From: Micromonospora cremea | GTDB taxonomy: Bacteria; Actinomycetota; Actinomycetes; Mycobacteriales; Micromonosporaceae | Assembly: GCF_900143515.1 (NCBI RefSeq) | Contig: NZ_FSQT01000002.1 | Location: 2,729,501 to 2,793,500 of the forward strand | DNA: 64,000 nt | Reading direction: 5' to 3' | In this document: positions 1-7,983 of the stretch, one piece after another | How the letters are laid out: every line of letters begins with the position of its first letter | How positions within the stretch are numbered: the first letter of the stretch is position 1 | Made by a program: the position numbers and the translations under genes | Notes under the pieces: generated by a model | What the model was told of the DNA's origin: nothing | Seen by the model: only the letters and a program-made list of their open reading frames with translations | The model's database searches: none

Positions 1-1
1 G

Positions 2-844
2 CCGCTGTGGGGCTTCGCCGAGGTGATCGCTTCGGCGGTTCCGGAGGTCGCGGCGGGGCAGCGGGTCTACGGCTACCTCCCGTCCGCGGGTCACCTCGTG
101 GTGCGGCCGCACCGGGTGGATGCGTCCGGTTTCCGCGACGCGAGCAGGCACCGCGCCGAGCTGCCCTCGCCGTACAACGCCTACCGGTCGACCACCGGCG
201 ACTCGGCGTACCGGCCCGACCAGGAGGATCTGCTGATCCTGTTCCGGCCGCTGTTCTTCACCTCCTTCATGCTGGCCGATCAGGTCGTCGACAACGGCTT
301 CTACGGCGCGGCGTCGCTGGTGATGTCGTCGGCGTCCAGCAAGACCGCCTACGCCACGGCGTTCGAACTGCACGGTCGCGGCCCACGCCTGGTCGGGCTC
401 ACCTCACCCGGCAACCTCGCCTTCACGCGGTCACTCGGCTGCTACGACGAGGTCCTCTCCTACGACGACATCGGCGTCCTCGACGTGGGTCCGACCGTCT
501 ATCTCGATCTGTCCGGCGCGCCATCGACCCGTGCCGCTCTGCGACGGCATCTCGGTGACCAGCTCGTGCGGGACATCGCGGTCGGGCTCACCAACCAGAC
601 CCCGAACGCCGACGCCGCCGAGGAGGTGTTCTTCGCGCCGGTCCAGATGCGCAAGCGCAGTCAGGAATGGGGCCGCGAAGGGCTCGACCAACGGTTTACC
701 GAGGCCTGGCAACGGTTCACCGCCGTGGTGAGTGGCTGGCTCGACGTCCGGGTCGGTGCGGGGCCGGAAGCCCTGCGGAACGCGTGGCTCGAGGTCCTCG
801 GCGGTCGTACGCCACCACGGGTGGGGCACGTCGTCCAGTTGTGA
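2..844 (+). CDS. DUF2855 family protein (5' end outside window)
   Basis: The reading frame is open from base 2, so the N-terminus lies before the window; 281 residues are visible. The sequence reads PLWGFAEVIAS near the edge, then GQRVYGYLPSAGHLVV and a central SSASSKTAYATAFEL stretch. This pattern is typical of DUF2855 proteins, which resemble zinc-less medium-chain dehydrogenase/quinone oxidoreductase folds with a degenerate Rossmann segment. No catalytic role is established for the family. The gene converges on the SDR gene downstream with only 34 bp between them and no clear terminator. The family call is from sequence memory; the function is unknown. Confidence 0.75.
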   Translation, partial: PLWGFAEVIASAVPEVAAGQRVYGYLPSAGHLVVRPHRVDASGFRDASRHRAELPSPYNAYRSTTGDSAYRPDQEDLLILFRPLFFTSFMLADQVVDNGFYGAASLVMSSASSKTAYATAFELHGRGPRLVGLTSPGNLAFTRSLGCYDEVLSYDDIGVLDVGPTVYLDLSGAPSTRAALRRHLGDQLVRDIAVGLTNQTPNADAAEEVFFAPVQMRKRSQEWGREGLDQRFTEAWQRFTAVVSGWLDVRVGAGPEALRNAWLEVLGGRTPPRVGHVVQL

Positions 845-878
845 CTAATCCCTGATCGACCGGAAACGGCACTGACCG

Positions 879-1679
879 TTACGGGACGATCGCGTCGACG
901 TAGCCGCCGTCGACCCGGACCGCAGCGCCGGTCGTCGCGGAGGCGAGGGGAGAGGCGAGGTACGTGACCATGTTGGCGATCTCCTCGGGCTCGATCAGCC
1001 GCTGAAGCAGGGACTGCGGCCTGTGCAGTCGCATGAACTCCCGCTGCGCCTCCTCCCACGGCAGGCTGTCGCCCATGAGCTCGGAGATGAAGTCCTCCAC
1101 GCCTCCGGTGTGGGTGGGCCCGGCGAGCACCGAGTTGACGGTCACGCTCGTGCCGGCGGCAGCCTTCGCGAACCCGCGCGAGACGCCGAGAAGTGCCGTC
1201 TTGGTGACACCGTAGTGGATCATTTCGGCCGGGATCACGACAGCCGAGTCGCTGCCGACGTACTGCACGCGCCCCCAGCCGCGCTCCATCATCCCGGGCA
1301 GGTAGGCCCGGGTCAGCCGGACGCCGGCCAGCACGTTCACCTCGAAGTAGCGACGCCACTCGTCATCCGGGATCTCCAGCGCGGGGGTGGGGCCGAAGAT
1401 GCCGAGATTGTTGATGAGAATGTCGACGGTGGGCAGCAGGTCGAGGGTCCGCGCGGCGCCCTCGTCGCTGGTCACGTCGGCATCGATCTCGATCACGTCG
1501 GCACCGGGGACCTCGTTCCGCAACGCCACCGCCGCCTGCTGGACGCTGGCGGCGGTACGGCCGTTGACCGCCACCCGGGCCCCCGCGCGGGCGAGGCCGG
1601 CGGCGATGGCAGCACCGATTCCCTGGGTCGAACCGGTGACCAGCGCGGTCCTGCCGGCGAGATCGATGTGAACCGTCAT
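879..1679 (-). CDS. SDR family oxidoreductase
   Basis: This is a classical short-chain dehydrogenase/reductase of 266 residues, a usual length. It has the N-terminal NAD(P) motif TGSTQGIGAA at about residues 13-22, an NNLG motif (family NNAG) near 90, the catalytic YGVTK (YxxxK) near 158, and a C-terminal GAAVRVDGGYVD. The ATG at 1677-1679 is chosen because AAGGA lies just upstream; the open frame runs further 5' only as low-complexity sequence. It probably reduces or oxidises a small carbonyl/alcohol in the cytosol; the substrate cannot be told. It stands alone, facing the DUF2855 gene. Confidence 0.85.
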   Translation of the reverse strand: MTVHIDLAGRTALVTGSTQGIGAAIAAGLARAGARVAVNGRTAASVQQAAVALRNEVPGADVIEIDADVTSDEGAARTLDLLPTVDILINNLGIFGPTPALEIPDDEWRRYFEVNVLAGVRLTRAYLPGMMERGWGRVQYVGSDSAVVIPAEMIHYGVTKTALLGVSRGFAKAAAGTSVTVNSVLAGPTHTGGVEDFISELMGDSLPWEEAQREFMRLHRPQSLLQRLIEPEEIANMVTYLASPLASATTGAAVRVDGGYVDAIVP

Positions 1680-2340
1680 GTTGTCCTGTTCCTTCGCACT
1701 TCCCCGGCCACCCCGGGTCGGGGGACCGCTTCGGGCAACCTCGACCGTAACGGTGCCCGCCGAACCCGGCAGCGTGAGTCGCGGCAAATCCAGGCGCCAC
1801 CTCAGTTTCCGTCGCCCCGGAACGCGAGGACCGGCGCGGCCGCGGTGCCGGACCTCGCCGCCGAACCTGGTACCGGCCGGCTCAGAAAATCTATGCCGGA
1901 ACAGGTAGATATCCTCGGTGGTGCGGGGTAACGTTCTGCGAGTCGAGAGCAGAGAGTTACAAAGACGCAGACGGACCGCCCGGCCGTGAGGTCACGACGG
2001 GCGACAGGGATACCGCAGGTGGGGCCAAGGCTTCTCGCAGGGCTCCGCTTGATGTCCGCCGTAGGTGTGTGGGGCCATGAAGTCGCGTGGGCTCCGCCAC
2101 CGGTGGACCGCACGTCAACAAGGGAAACAGGAAGCAGAGGAAAGGGAGGGCCGTACACCGTTGGATCGCCCGCCGTTGGCTGTCATTCCGGGCCAGGCGG
2201 ACACCGCAGTTTCCATCGAACGAGAGGTGGTCTCCGGTCACGCATATGCGATCCTCGCACCCGATGCCTGTTCTGCGGGCTGGTGCGGATACGACAAGCC
2301 GACACTCCGGTCGGCAGATGGTGTTCTGACCCGTAACCCT
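1680..2340. other. Gene-poor intergenic region
   Basis: About 660 bp carry only short overlapping open frames, none with convincing protein-like composition or a good ribosome binding site. The right part (from about 2040) is purine-rich and ends in the hairpin at 2341-2368, so it may be the long leader of the MerR-like gene or an untranslated RNA. It must also contain the promoter of the leftward SDR gene. No homology is recognised. Confidence 0.4.
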
Positions 2341-2368
2341 GGGCCCCGGCGCGTAAGCGCCGGGGCCC
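2341..2368 (+). terminator. Strong GNRA-capped hairpin before the MerR-like gene
   Basis: There is a perfect 12-bp stem (GGGCCCCGGCGC with its complement GCGCCGGGGCCC) and a GTAA loop, which is a GNRA tetraloop. It ends only about 8 bp before the Shine-Dalgarno GGAGG of the next gene. It could end an upstream transcript or act as a leader element for the MerR-like mRNA. No T-run follows, as is common for actinobacterial hairpins. Confidence 0.6.
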
Positions 2369-2384
2369 TCGACGTGGAGGTGAC

Positions 2385-2693
2385 ATGGGGCTGAACCCCG
2401 ATGACATGTTCGGCGACGAGGACTACCCCGCCTACACCATTGGTCAGGCCGCGGAGATGCTCGGTGCCTCGCAGGACTTCCTGCGCCGCCTGGACGAGGC
2501 GAAACTGATCCACCCACACCGCTCCGCAGGCGGGCACCGCCGCTACTCCCGTTACCAGCTACGCCTGGCAGCCCGGGCCCGGGAGATGGTCGACCAGGGC
2601 ACGGCCCTGGAGGCCGCCTGCCGGATCATCATCCTCGAAGACCAACTCGAGGAAGCCCTTCGGCAGAACGAGAAGCGGCAGTACGGGACGTAA
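2385..2693 (+). CDS. Small MerR-family helix-turn-helix regulator
   Basis: The protein has 102 residues. Residues about 16-75 form a MerR-type winged helix-turn-helix (YTIGQAAEMLGASQDFLRRLDEA, then AGGHRRYSRYQL). The rest is a short amphipathic tail (ILEDQLEEALRQNEKRQ) likely to dimerise as a coiled coil. There is no C-terminal effector-binding domain, as in other one-domain actinobacterial MerR/BldC-like regulators. The ATG at 2385 has GGAGG upstream. The neighbours do not reveal its targets. Some actinobacteria carry a cold-shock gene beside a similar regulator, but none is seen here. Confidence 0.8.
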   Translation: MGLNPDDMFGDEDYPAYTIGQAAEMLGASQDFLRRLDEAKLIHPHRSAGGHRRYSRYQLRLAARAREMVDQGTALEAACRIIILEDQLEEALRQNEKRQYGT

Positions 2694-3266
2694 CGGCTGG
2701 TTCAGGCGCGGTCGTCGAAGAGGTGGCCGCGCAGCCTGGCCTACGATCGGGTGATCAGCCGGGAGACGTGCATCGGCAGCGTGGCGAGGGCGTGCTCGTG
2801 AGTGGGGAGCGCGTGGTGGGGCAGATCGAGTCCCGGTTCAGTGGAGCCCTGGATCAATCGAGCTGATCCGGGTTGTCGCCCGCCATCGCAGTCGGCCGGG
2901 CCGGCTTCACCGCGAACGGATGGCGTAGGCGCTGCATGGCCTCCTCGCTGCCGTCGAAAGTCACGTCCGAACTGTCCAGCCCATCGGCGGTCACATTGGC
3001 GAGAAACAACACGGGCCGATCATTGCCGTTCGATGTCATGCATGAGTCCTGTCTTCAACAAGGAGTGGGTCTGGGCCGTCGGCACTCCTGCCGCACAACC
3101 TCGTGACGAACGCGGCGCTCACACTGGCGCCAGAGAGCGGTGTCTCGATCCCGGGCGAAGGCCCGACGACACCGATACATCGCACCATACCCGGCATCGC
3201 CCTTGGTCATGCGCTGCCGCATGCTCCTGTGCACACCCCGACCTCCGTTGCCGGCCGAGTCGGTGG
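2694..3266. other. Intergenic region, possible small ORF on minus strand
   Basis: No convincing gene is seen. The best candidate is a 61-codon leftward frame at 2854-3039 (starts MTSNGNDRPVLFLANV, ends AMAGDNPDQLD), whose mixed composition is more protein-like than its neighbours. It has no recognised domain and no cysteines, and its ribosome binding site is not compelling. The stretch lies behind the broken acetyltransferase at 3267-3545 and may be decayed siderophore-locus DNA. Confidence 0.3.
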
Positions 3267-3545
3267 TCAAGCCGGGGTCGGGTGGTCCGACTCGAACCGC
3301 TCGCGGGTCAGGAACGCGAGTCGGGCACGCTTGTCCGGCATGTCGATCTCGGACCCGAAGGTGAAGCCCTCGATCTCCAGCCGGCGTAGCGCGAGCCCGG
3401 TTGCGGACGTCCGGCTCGACGACGATCCGCTGGGCGGCCGGGTCACGGAACAGGAAGCGCGCCAGGGCGGGGCTGACGGCCGTGGTGAGGCCGTGGGCGA
3501 GTCGCCGGTCGGGGCTGAGCAGCAGAACCGCGCATACGGCCACAA
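3267..3545 (-). pseudogene. Remnant of siderophore GNAT acyltransferase (IucB/MbtK-like), frameshifted
   Basis: Two leftward frames join to give the C-terminal half of an IucB-type acetyltransferase. The frame entering at 3543 reads ALARFLFRDPAAQRIVVEPD then VRN; from about 3395 the neighbouring frame continues ALRRLEIEGFTFGSEIDMPD then KRARLAFLTRERFE up to a TGA at 3267-3269. A functional protein would be near 200 residues, so the N-terminal half is missing and a frameshift lies near 3395. The remnant starts exactly at the iron box, so it was probably divergently expressed with the siderophore operon. The family call rests on the VEPDVRN/PDKRARLAFL pattern. Confidence 0.7.
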
Positions 3546-3564
3546 TAAGGGTAGGCTATCCTAA
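3546..3564 (+). promoter_or_regulatory. Iron box (IdeR/DmdR-type operator)
   Basis: TAAGGGTAGGCTATCCTAA matches the 19-bp actinobacterial iron-box consensus TTAGGTTAGSCTAACCTAA at 16 of 19 positions and keeps the dyad. It lies 33 bp before the start of the ATP-grasp gene and directly at the 5' edge of the acetyltransferase remnant. Binding by an Fe(II)-loaded IdeR/DmdR repressor here would shut the siderophore operon when iron is plentiful. Confidence 0.85.
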
Positions 3565-3596
3565 TCGCGGCGATAGTCCTAGTCGATGGAGGCGGT

Positions 3597-4766
3597 ATGC
3601 GGCTGTACATCACCGCGCTCAACCCCACCGACGCGGTCCTGGAAGGGTTCCTCCCCGCGGCGGCCTCGCTCGGGCTGCCGGTCACCGTGCTGACCGATCG
3701 ACCCGGGGAGTGGCCGGCCGGTGCGCCGGTGACGCGGTGCGCGGTCCGGGACGCGGCAGCCGTGGTCGCGGCGACAGCACCCGACCGACCGGTGGCGCTG
3801 CTGTCCAACAGCGACCACCTTCAGGAGGTGACCGCCATCGCCGCCCGCAAGCTCGGTCTTCCCGGCAAGGATCCCGACGCGGCACGTCTGTGCAAGGACA
3901 AGGCCGCGGCCCGCCGGGCGATCGAGGCTGCGGGACTCGACCTGGTCCGCTCGGTCACCGTCGACCCTGGTGCGTCACCCGCGGTGTCGGGCGAGATGTT
4001 CCCGGCGGTGGTCAAACCCCGCGAGGGGGTTGCCAGCGAGGACGCCTACCTCGTGACCGACCACCGCGAGCTGACCGCCCGGGTCGCCGAGATCCGCGGC
4101 CGGCGGCCGGACGTGGCCCTGGTGGTCGAGGAGTACCTCGCCGGAGAGCTGCGGACCTACGACACCCTCGGCGACGGTACGGCGCTCGCCGACCTCGGCG
4201 GGTGGCGTACCCACCTCGGGCCGCCACCGACCTTCACCGAGGAGAGCCTCGACTGGTCGCCGCCGGAGGAGCAGGTCAGCAGCCAGCTACGGGCGCGGCT
4301 CGACGCGCTGGGGGTCGGCTTCGGCGCGTGCCACGCCGAATACGTCGTCCAGGGCGGCCGGGTCCGCCTGATTGAGGTCAACTACCGCCTCATCGGTGAC
4401 CGGATGGATCTGATCCTCGCCGAACTGCTCGACGTGCCGCTGTTCGAGTACGTCATCCGGCTGCACCTCGGCGAGCCGCTGGCCGCTCTCGACCTGCCCG
4501 CCACCGTCGACCGGTACGCCCGGGTCGAGTACGTCTGCGCGGACCGGACGGGCCGACTCGCCGCCGCGCCCGGCCGACTGGACACCACCCACGACGGCGT
4601 CCGGCTGAGCTGCCGACCCCTGCGCGAGGTGGGGCGCACCGCCGCCCGCACCGGCACCAACCGTGACTACCTCGCCGTGCTGCACGCGATCGGCCCCGAC
4701 CAGGACACCGTCCCGGCGTCGCTGGCCGCCTTCCGCCGTGACCTCCAGTGGACGATTGTCGAGTGA
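3597..4766 (+). CDS. ATP-grasp siderophore ligase (PvsA-like)
   Basis: This is a 389-residue ATP-grasp protein. It has an N-terminal Rossmann-like segment, an ATP-binding core from about residue 100 (LCKDKAAARRAIEAAGLDLV, then FPAVVKPREGVAS), a VVEEYLAGE strand near 175, and metal/ATP ligands in RLIEVNYRLIGDRMDL near 260. In vibrioferrin and related NIS pathways such an enzyme forms an amide bond between small building blocks. It is first in a four-gene operon where each stop overlaps the next start by 4 bp. The ATG at 3597 follows GGAGG. The substrate is inferred from the neighbours. Confidence 0.8.
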   Translation: MRLYITALNPTDAVLEGFLPAAASLGLPVTVLTDRPGEWPAGAPVTRCAVRDAAAVVAATAPDRPVALLSNSDHLQEVTAIAARKLGLPGKDPDAARLCKDKAAARRAIEAAGLDLVRSVTVDPGASPAVSGEMFPAVVKPREGVASEDAYLVTDHRELTARVAEIRGRRPDVALVVEEYLAGELRTYDTLGDGTALADLGGWRTHLGPPPTFTEESLDWSPPEEQVSSQLRARLDALGVGFGACHAEYVVQGGRVRLIEVNYRLIGDRMDLILAELLDVPLFEYVIRLHLGEPLAALDLPATVDRYARVEYVCADRTGRLAAAPGRLDTTHDGVRLSCRPLREVGRTAARTGTNRDYLAVLHAIGPDQDTVPASLAAFRRDLQWTIVE

Positions 4767-6388
4767 GCGACGACTGCGAGCGGGAGGTGTTCCTCCGGGT
4801 GCTCGACGCCCTCCTGCGGGAGGACCACCTCGGCCTGCTCAGCCGAGGCAGGCTGGCCGCACCCGACTGGTGGGAGGTCCCGCGCCCTGCCGGGCTGCTA
4901 CGGATTCCGGTTCGCGCGGACGGCTTCCAGCAGGTCGTGCGCAGCGCCGCAGCGGTGGTGCACGTCGTCGTCGACGGGGACACCCGCCGGACGGCCACGC
5001 TGGATGGTCTGCTGACGTTGCTCGCTCCGCACGGCGACGTCGAGGCCGAGGCCGGCTGGCGGGACTTCGGTGCCGAGTGTCGAGCCGACCTGCGGGCCCG
5101 GCGGCTCGCCGCCCGTGCCCGGCCACGCGTGCTCGCCGCCGTGGCCGCCGAGCGCGCGGCCACCCCCACCGGGATGCCGGCGGCGCTCCTAGACGACGTG
5201 CTCGCCGCGCACCACGGTCATCCGGTCTACCCCACCGACCGGTGCCGGCGTGGGCTCGACGACGACGACCTTCTCCGGTACGCACCCGAGCACGCGCCGC
5301 GCTTCCCGCTGCGCTGGTACGCCGCCTCCGCCGACGAGGTGACCCGCACCGGTGACCTTCCGGCGTGGTGGCCGCAGGCGTCGCGTCCGGATCAGCTGCT
5401 GATGCCGGCGCATCCGCTCACCGCGGCACGCGACGCGCTACCGGTGGCGGACCTGCCGATGATCTCCGTGCGGCCCACCCTCTCCATGCGGACCGTCGCG
5501 CTCGACCACGACCCGTACCTCCACCTGAAGTTGCCGCTGCCGACCGCGAGCCTCGGGGCCCGCAACCGGCGGACACTGCACCCGGGCTCACTCGCCGACG
5601 GTGCCACGGTCGCCGGGCTGCTCGACCGGATCGCCACCGCGGAACCGGCCTTCGCCGGCCGGGTCCGGCATGCCGAGGAGAGCACCTACGCGTACGCCGA
5701 CGGCGACGAACGGCGCGGTTTCCTGCTGCGCCGGTATCCGCGTGATCTGGCCGGCGTCCAGGTGGTGCCGGTTGCCGCCCTCGCCGCACCCGATCCGGTC
5801 ACGGGCACCGTCCTCGAACGGGTCAGCCCCGGGCGACCCGAGACGCTGCTGGAGTCCTACCTGGATCTCCTGCTCGACTGGCACGTCTGCCTCTGGCTAC
5901 GGCACGGGGTGGCCCTGGAGGCGCACCCGCAGAACATCCACCTGCTGGTGCACCCCGACGGGACGGTCGGCCTGCTCTACAAGGACAACGACGGCGCCCG
6001 GCTGGACCTCCGGCACGGCGGCGCGGCTGGGCTCAAGCTGCGGGACGAGCGGATGTGGGCACGCGATCCGCAGGAGCTGGCCGACGTGTTCATCACCATC
6101 ACCCTGCACCTGGCCGCGGCGGCGCCCCTGATCGCCCTGGCCGGCAGAGGAATGGCCGTGCCCGCACCGGCCACCGCGCTCGCGCCCCGGTTGGCCGCGG
6201 CCCGGGACCGTTGGGGCGACGGGCCGTCGGTGCGATCCTTCACCGAGCGGGTCCTGCAGGCCGCCCACCTGCCCATCAAGGCGATGCTCACCGCCGGCAC
6301 CCTGCTGCCCAAGCAGCGGCTCGGCTGCTCCGACGTCAACAAGTACTACCGGCGCACCGGCCCGAACTACCTCCGGGAGACACGATGA
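4763..6388 (+). CDS. IucA/IucC family NIS siderophore synthetase (PvsB-like)
   Basis: The GTG at 4763 overlaps the previous TGA (GTGA) and gives 541 residues, within the 500-620 of the family. Family landmarks are MPAHPLTAARD near residue 215, VRPTLSMRTVALD near 240, LHLKLPLPTASLGARNRRTL near 255, LEAHPQNIHLLV near 390 and KDNDGARLDL near 410. The C-terminus matches FhuF/IucA C domains (LPKQRLGCSDVNKYYRRTGP). NIS synthetases adenylate a carboxylate such as citrate and condense it with an amine or alcohol. Co-transcription with a second, divergent paralogue points to two successive condensations. Confidence 0.85.
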   Translation: MSDDCEREVFLRVLDALLREDHLGLLSRGRLAAPDWWEVPRPAGLLRIPVRADGFQQVVRSAAAVVHVVVDGDTRRTATLDGLLTLLAPHGDVEAEAGWRDFGAECRADLRARRLAARARPRVLAAVAAERAATPTGMPAALLDDVLAAHHGHPVYPTDRCRRGLDDDDLLRYAPEHAPRFPLRWYAASADEVTRTGDLPAWWPQASRPDQLLMPAHPLTAARDALPVADLPMISVRPTLSMRTVALDHDPYLHLKLPLPTASLGARNRRTLHPGSLADGATVAGLLDRIATAEPAFAGRVRHAEESTYAYADGDERRGFLLRRYPRDLAGVQVVPVAALAAPDPVTGTVLERVSPGRPETLLESYLDLLLDWHVCLWLRHGVALEAHPQNIHLLVHPDGTVGLLYKDNDGARLDLRHGGAAGLKLRDERMWARDPQELADVFITITLHLAAAAPLIALAGRGMAVPAPATALAPRLAAARDRWGDGPSVRSFTERVLQAAHLPIKAMLTAGTLLPKQRLGCSDVNKYYRRTGPNYLRETR

Positions 6389-7983
6389 CGAGCGCACAGC
6401 TGCGCTCCCGGCCGGGCGTCGACACCAGCCAACTCGCCGACCTGGCCTCCGCCCACACCGTCTTCGGCTGCCTGATGCGCGAGATCGCCCTGCCCGATGG
6501 CGACGCCACCGTGGTCGGCGGAGACTCCCGTCTGCTGCTGCGGCACCTCGACGTGACACTGCGCTGCGCCGTCGTGCGCACCTCGCCGCTCGGCGCGCAC
6601 CGCTACGCCGGCCCGGTGCAGCGGAGCACCGACGCCGGCCGGTGGGAGGACCTGGACGCGGCCGGCCTGGCCGGTCTGGTCGCGGCGGAACTCGCCGCTC
6701 GTACCGGGCAGGTGAACGACGAGTTCCTCGGGCAGGTCCAGGCCAGCCGGGACACGGTGGCCCGGCTGCTCGCCGAGCGCCCGGCACAGGATCCCACCCC
6801 CACCGGCGAGCCGGCCATCGACGCGTACGTCGGTTCCGAACAGTCGCTGGTCTTCGGCCACCCCCACCACCCCACACCGAAGTGGCGCAGCGGTGATCCG
6901 GACAGTTGGCGGGCCTACGCGCCGGAGCTGCGCACCGTGTTCCGGCTGCACTGGCTCGCCGTACCGGACGATCTCGTCGCCGGCGCCGGGCCGTTCGACC
7001 CGCTGATCACCACCCTCGACCCGCCGCGGCCCCCGACCGGGCACCGGGTGCTGCCGGTGCACCCCTGGCAGCTGTCGCTGATCCCGCCAACGGATCCGCG
7101 GCTTCGCCACCTCGGTGCGGCCGGTGTTCCGGTACGGCCGACGGCGAGCGTCCGCACCCTCTACGCCCCCGACGCCGATCTGTTCGTCAAGACCAGCCTG
7201 CACGTGCGGATCACCAACTGCCTGCGCAAGAACGCACGGTACGAACTCACCGGTGCGGTCGCCCTCACCGAACTGCTGGCCCGGGTGCCGATGCCGGCCG
7301 GCGTCGGGCTGCTCGCCGAGCCCGCCTACCGCACGGTCGACGTCCCGGGCGCGGACGAGGCGTACGGGACGATCCTGCGCACCGGCCTGCGTCCGCACCT
7401 GCGACCCGGGGACACCCCGCTGCTGGCGGCGGCGCTGGCCGCCACGCCGCTGGCGGTACCGGACCCGGTGGCCTGGTGGCGCGCGTACCTCGGGCTGCTG
7501 GCGCCGGCGGTGCTGCGGAGCTGGCTCAGCCACGGCGTCGTACACGAGGCACACCTGCAGAACGTGGTCGTGGTCCTCGACCGGGAGCGCCGCCCGGTGC
7601 GGATGCTGCTGCGGGACCTGGAGGGCGTGAAGCTGGACACCGACCGGTGGGCCACCTGGCCGGACGGCGTCCCGCCGCAGGTCGGCTACGGTCCACGGGA
7701 CGCCCGCCGCCGGATCGTCTACTGCCTGTTCGTCAACCACCTGGGCGGCGTCTGCGGTGCGCTCGCCGACGCGCGACCGGGGATCGAGCCGCGGCTGTGG
7801 CAGGAGCTCCGTACGGTCGTCGAGGCGGTGGCGGCCGACCTCGGCGATCCGCCGGAGCTGCGTGCGCTGTTGAGCGGGGAACCGCTGGTGGCCAAGGCGA
7901 ACCTGCTGGTCCGGTGGCGACGCGACGCCGACCGCGCCGCCCCGTTCGTGCCGGTGCCGAATCCGCTGGGCGGATCACGGTGA
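6385..7983 (+). CDS. IucA/IucC family NIS siderophore synthetase (PvsD-like)
   Basis: The ATG at 6385 overlaps the upstream TGA (ATGA); 532 residues. NIS signatures are VLPVHPWQLSL near residue 225, VRPTASVRTLY near 252, LFVKTSLHVRITNCLRKNAR near 265, VVHEAHLQNVVVVLD near 385 and LLRDLEGVKLD near 408. It diverges strongly from its neighbour, so the two probably act on different acceptors, as PvsB and PvsD do in vibrioferrin assembly. The open frame extends further 5' inside the previous gene, but the coupled start is preferred. Confidence 0.85.
   Translation: MTSAQLRSRPGVDTSQLADLASAHTVFGCLMREIALPDGDATVVGGDSRLLLRHLDVTLRCAVVRTSPLGAHRYAGPVQRSTDAGRWEDLDAAGLAGLVAAELAARTGQVNDEFLGQVQASRDTVARLLAERPAQDPTPTGEPAIDAYVGSEQSLVFGHPHHPTPKWRSGDPDSWRAYAPELRTVFRLHWLAVPDDLVAGAGPFDPLITTLDPPRPPTGHRVLPVHPWQLSLIPPTDPRLRHLGAAGVPVRPTASVRTLYAPDADLFVKTSLHVRITNCLRKNARYELTGAVALTELLARVPMPAGVGLLAEPAYRTVDVPGADEAYGTILRTGLRPHLRPGDTPLLAAALAATPLAVPDPVAWWRAYLGLLAPAVLRSWLSHGVVHEAHLQNVVVVLDRERRPVRMLLRDLEGVKLDTDRWATWPDGVPPQVGYGPRDARRRIVYCLFVNHLGGVCGALADARPGIEPRLWQELRTVVEAVAADLGDPPELRALLSGEPLVAKANLLVRWRRDADRAAPFVPVPNPLGGSR

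Noticed and set aside
1023..1931. 302-codon plus-strand frame over the first SDR gene
   Set aside because: Antisense shadow; catalytic SDR motifs are on the minus strand with a proper ATG and ribosome site.
2065..2394. 109-codon plus-strand frame before the MerR-like gene, considered as a cold-shock gene
   Set aside because: It lacks the KWFNxxKGFGFI cold-shock motif and any convincing start; part is the hairpin sequence.
2854..3039. 61-codon frame considered as an ATP-grasp RiPP precursor because of the nearby ATP-grasp gene
   Set aside because: No known graspetide core or repeated acceptor motif, weak start signals, opposite strand, and the ATP-grasp gene clearly belongs to the siderophore operon.
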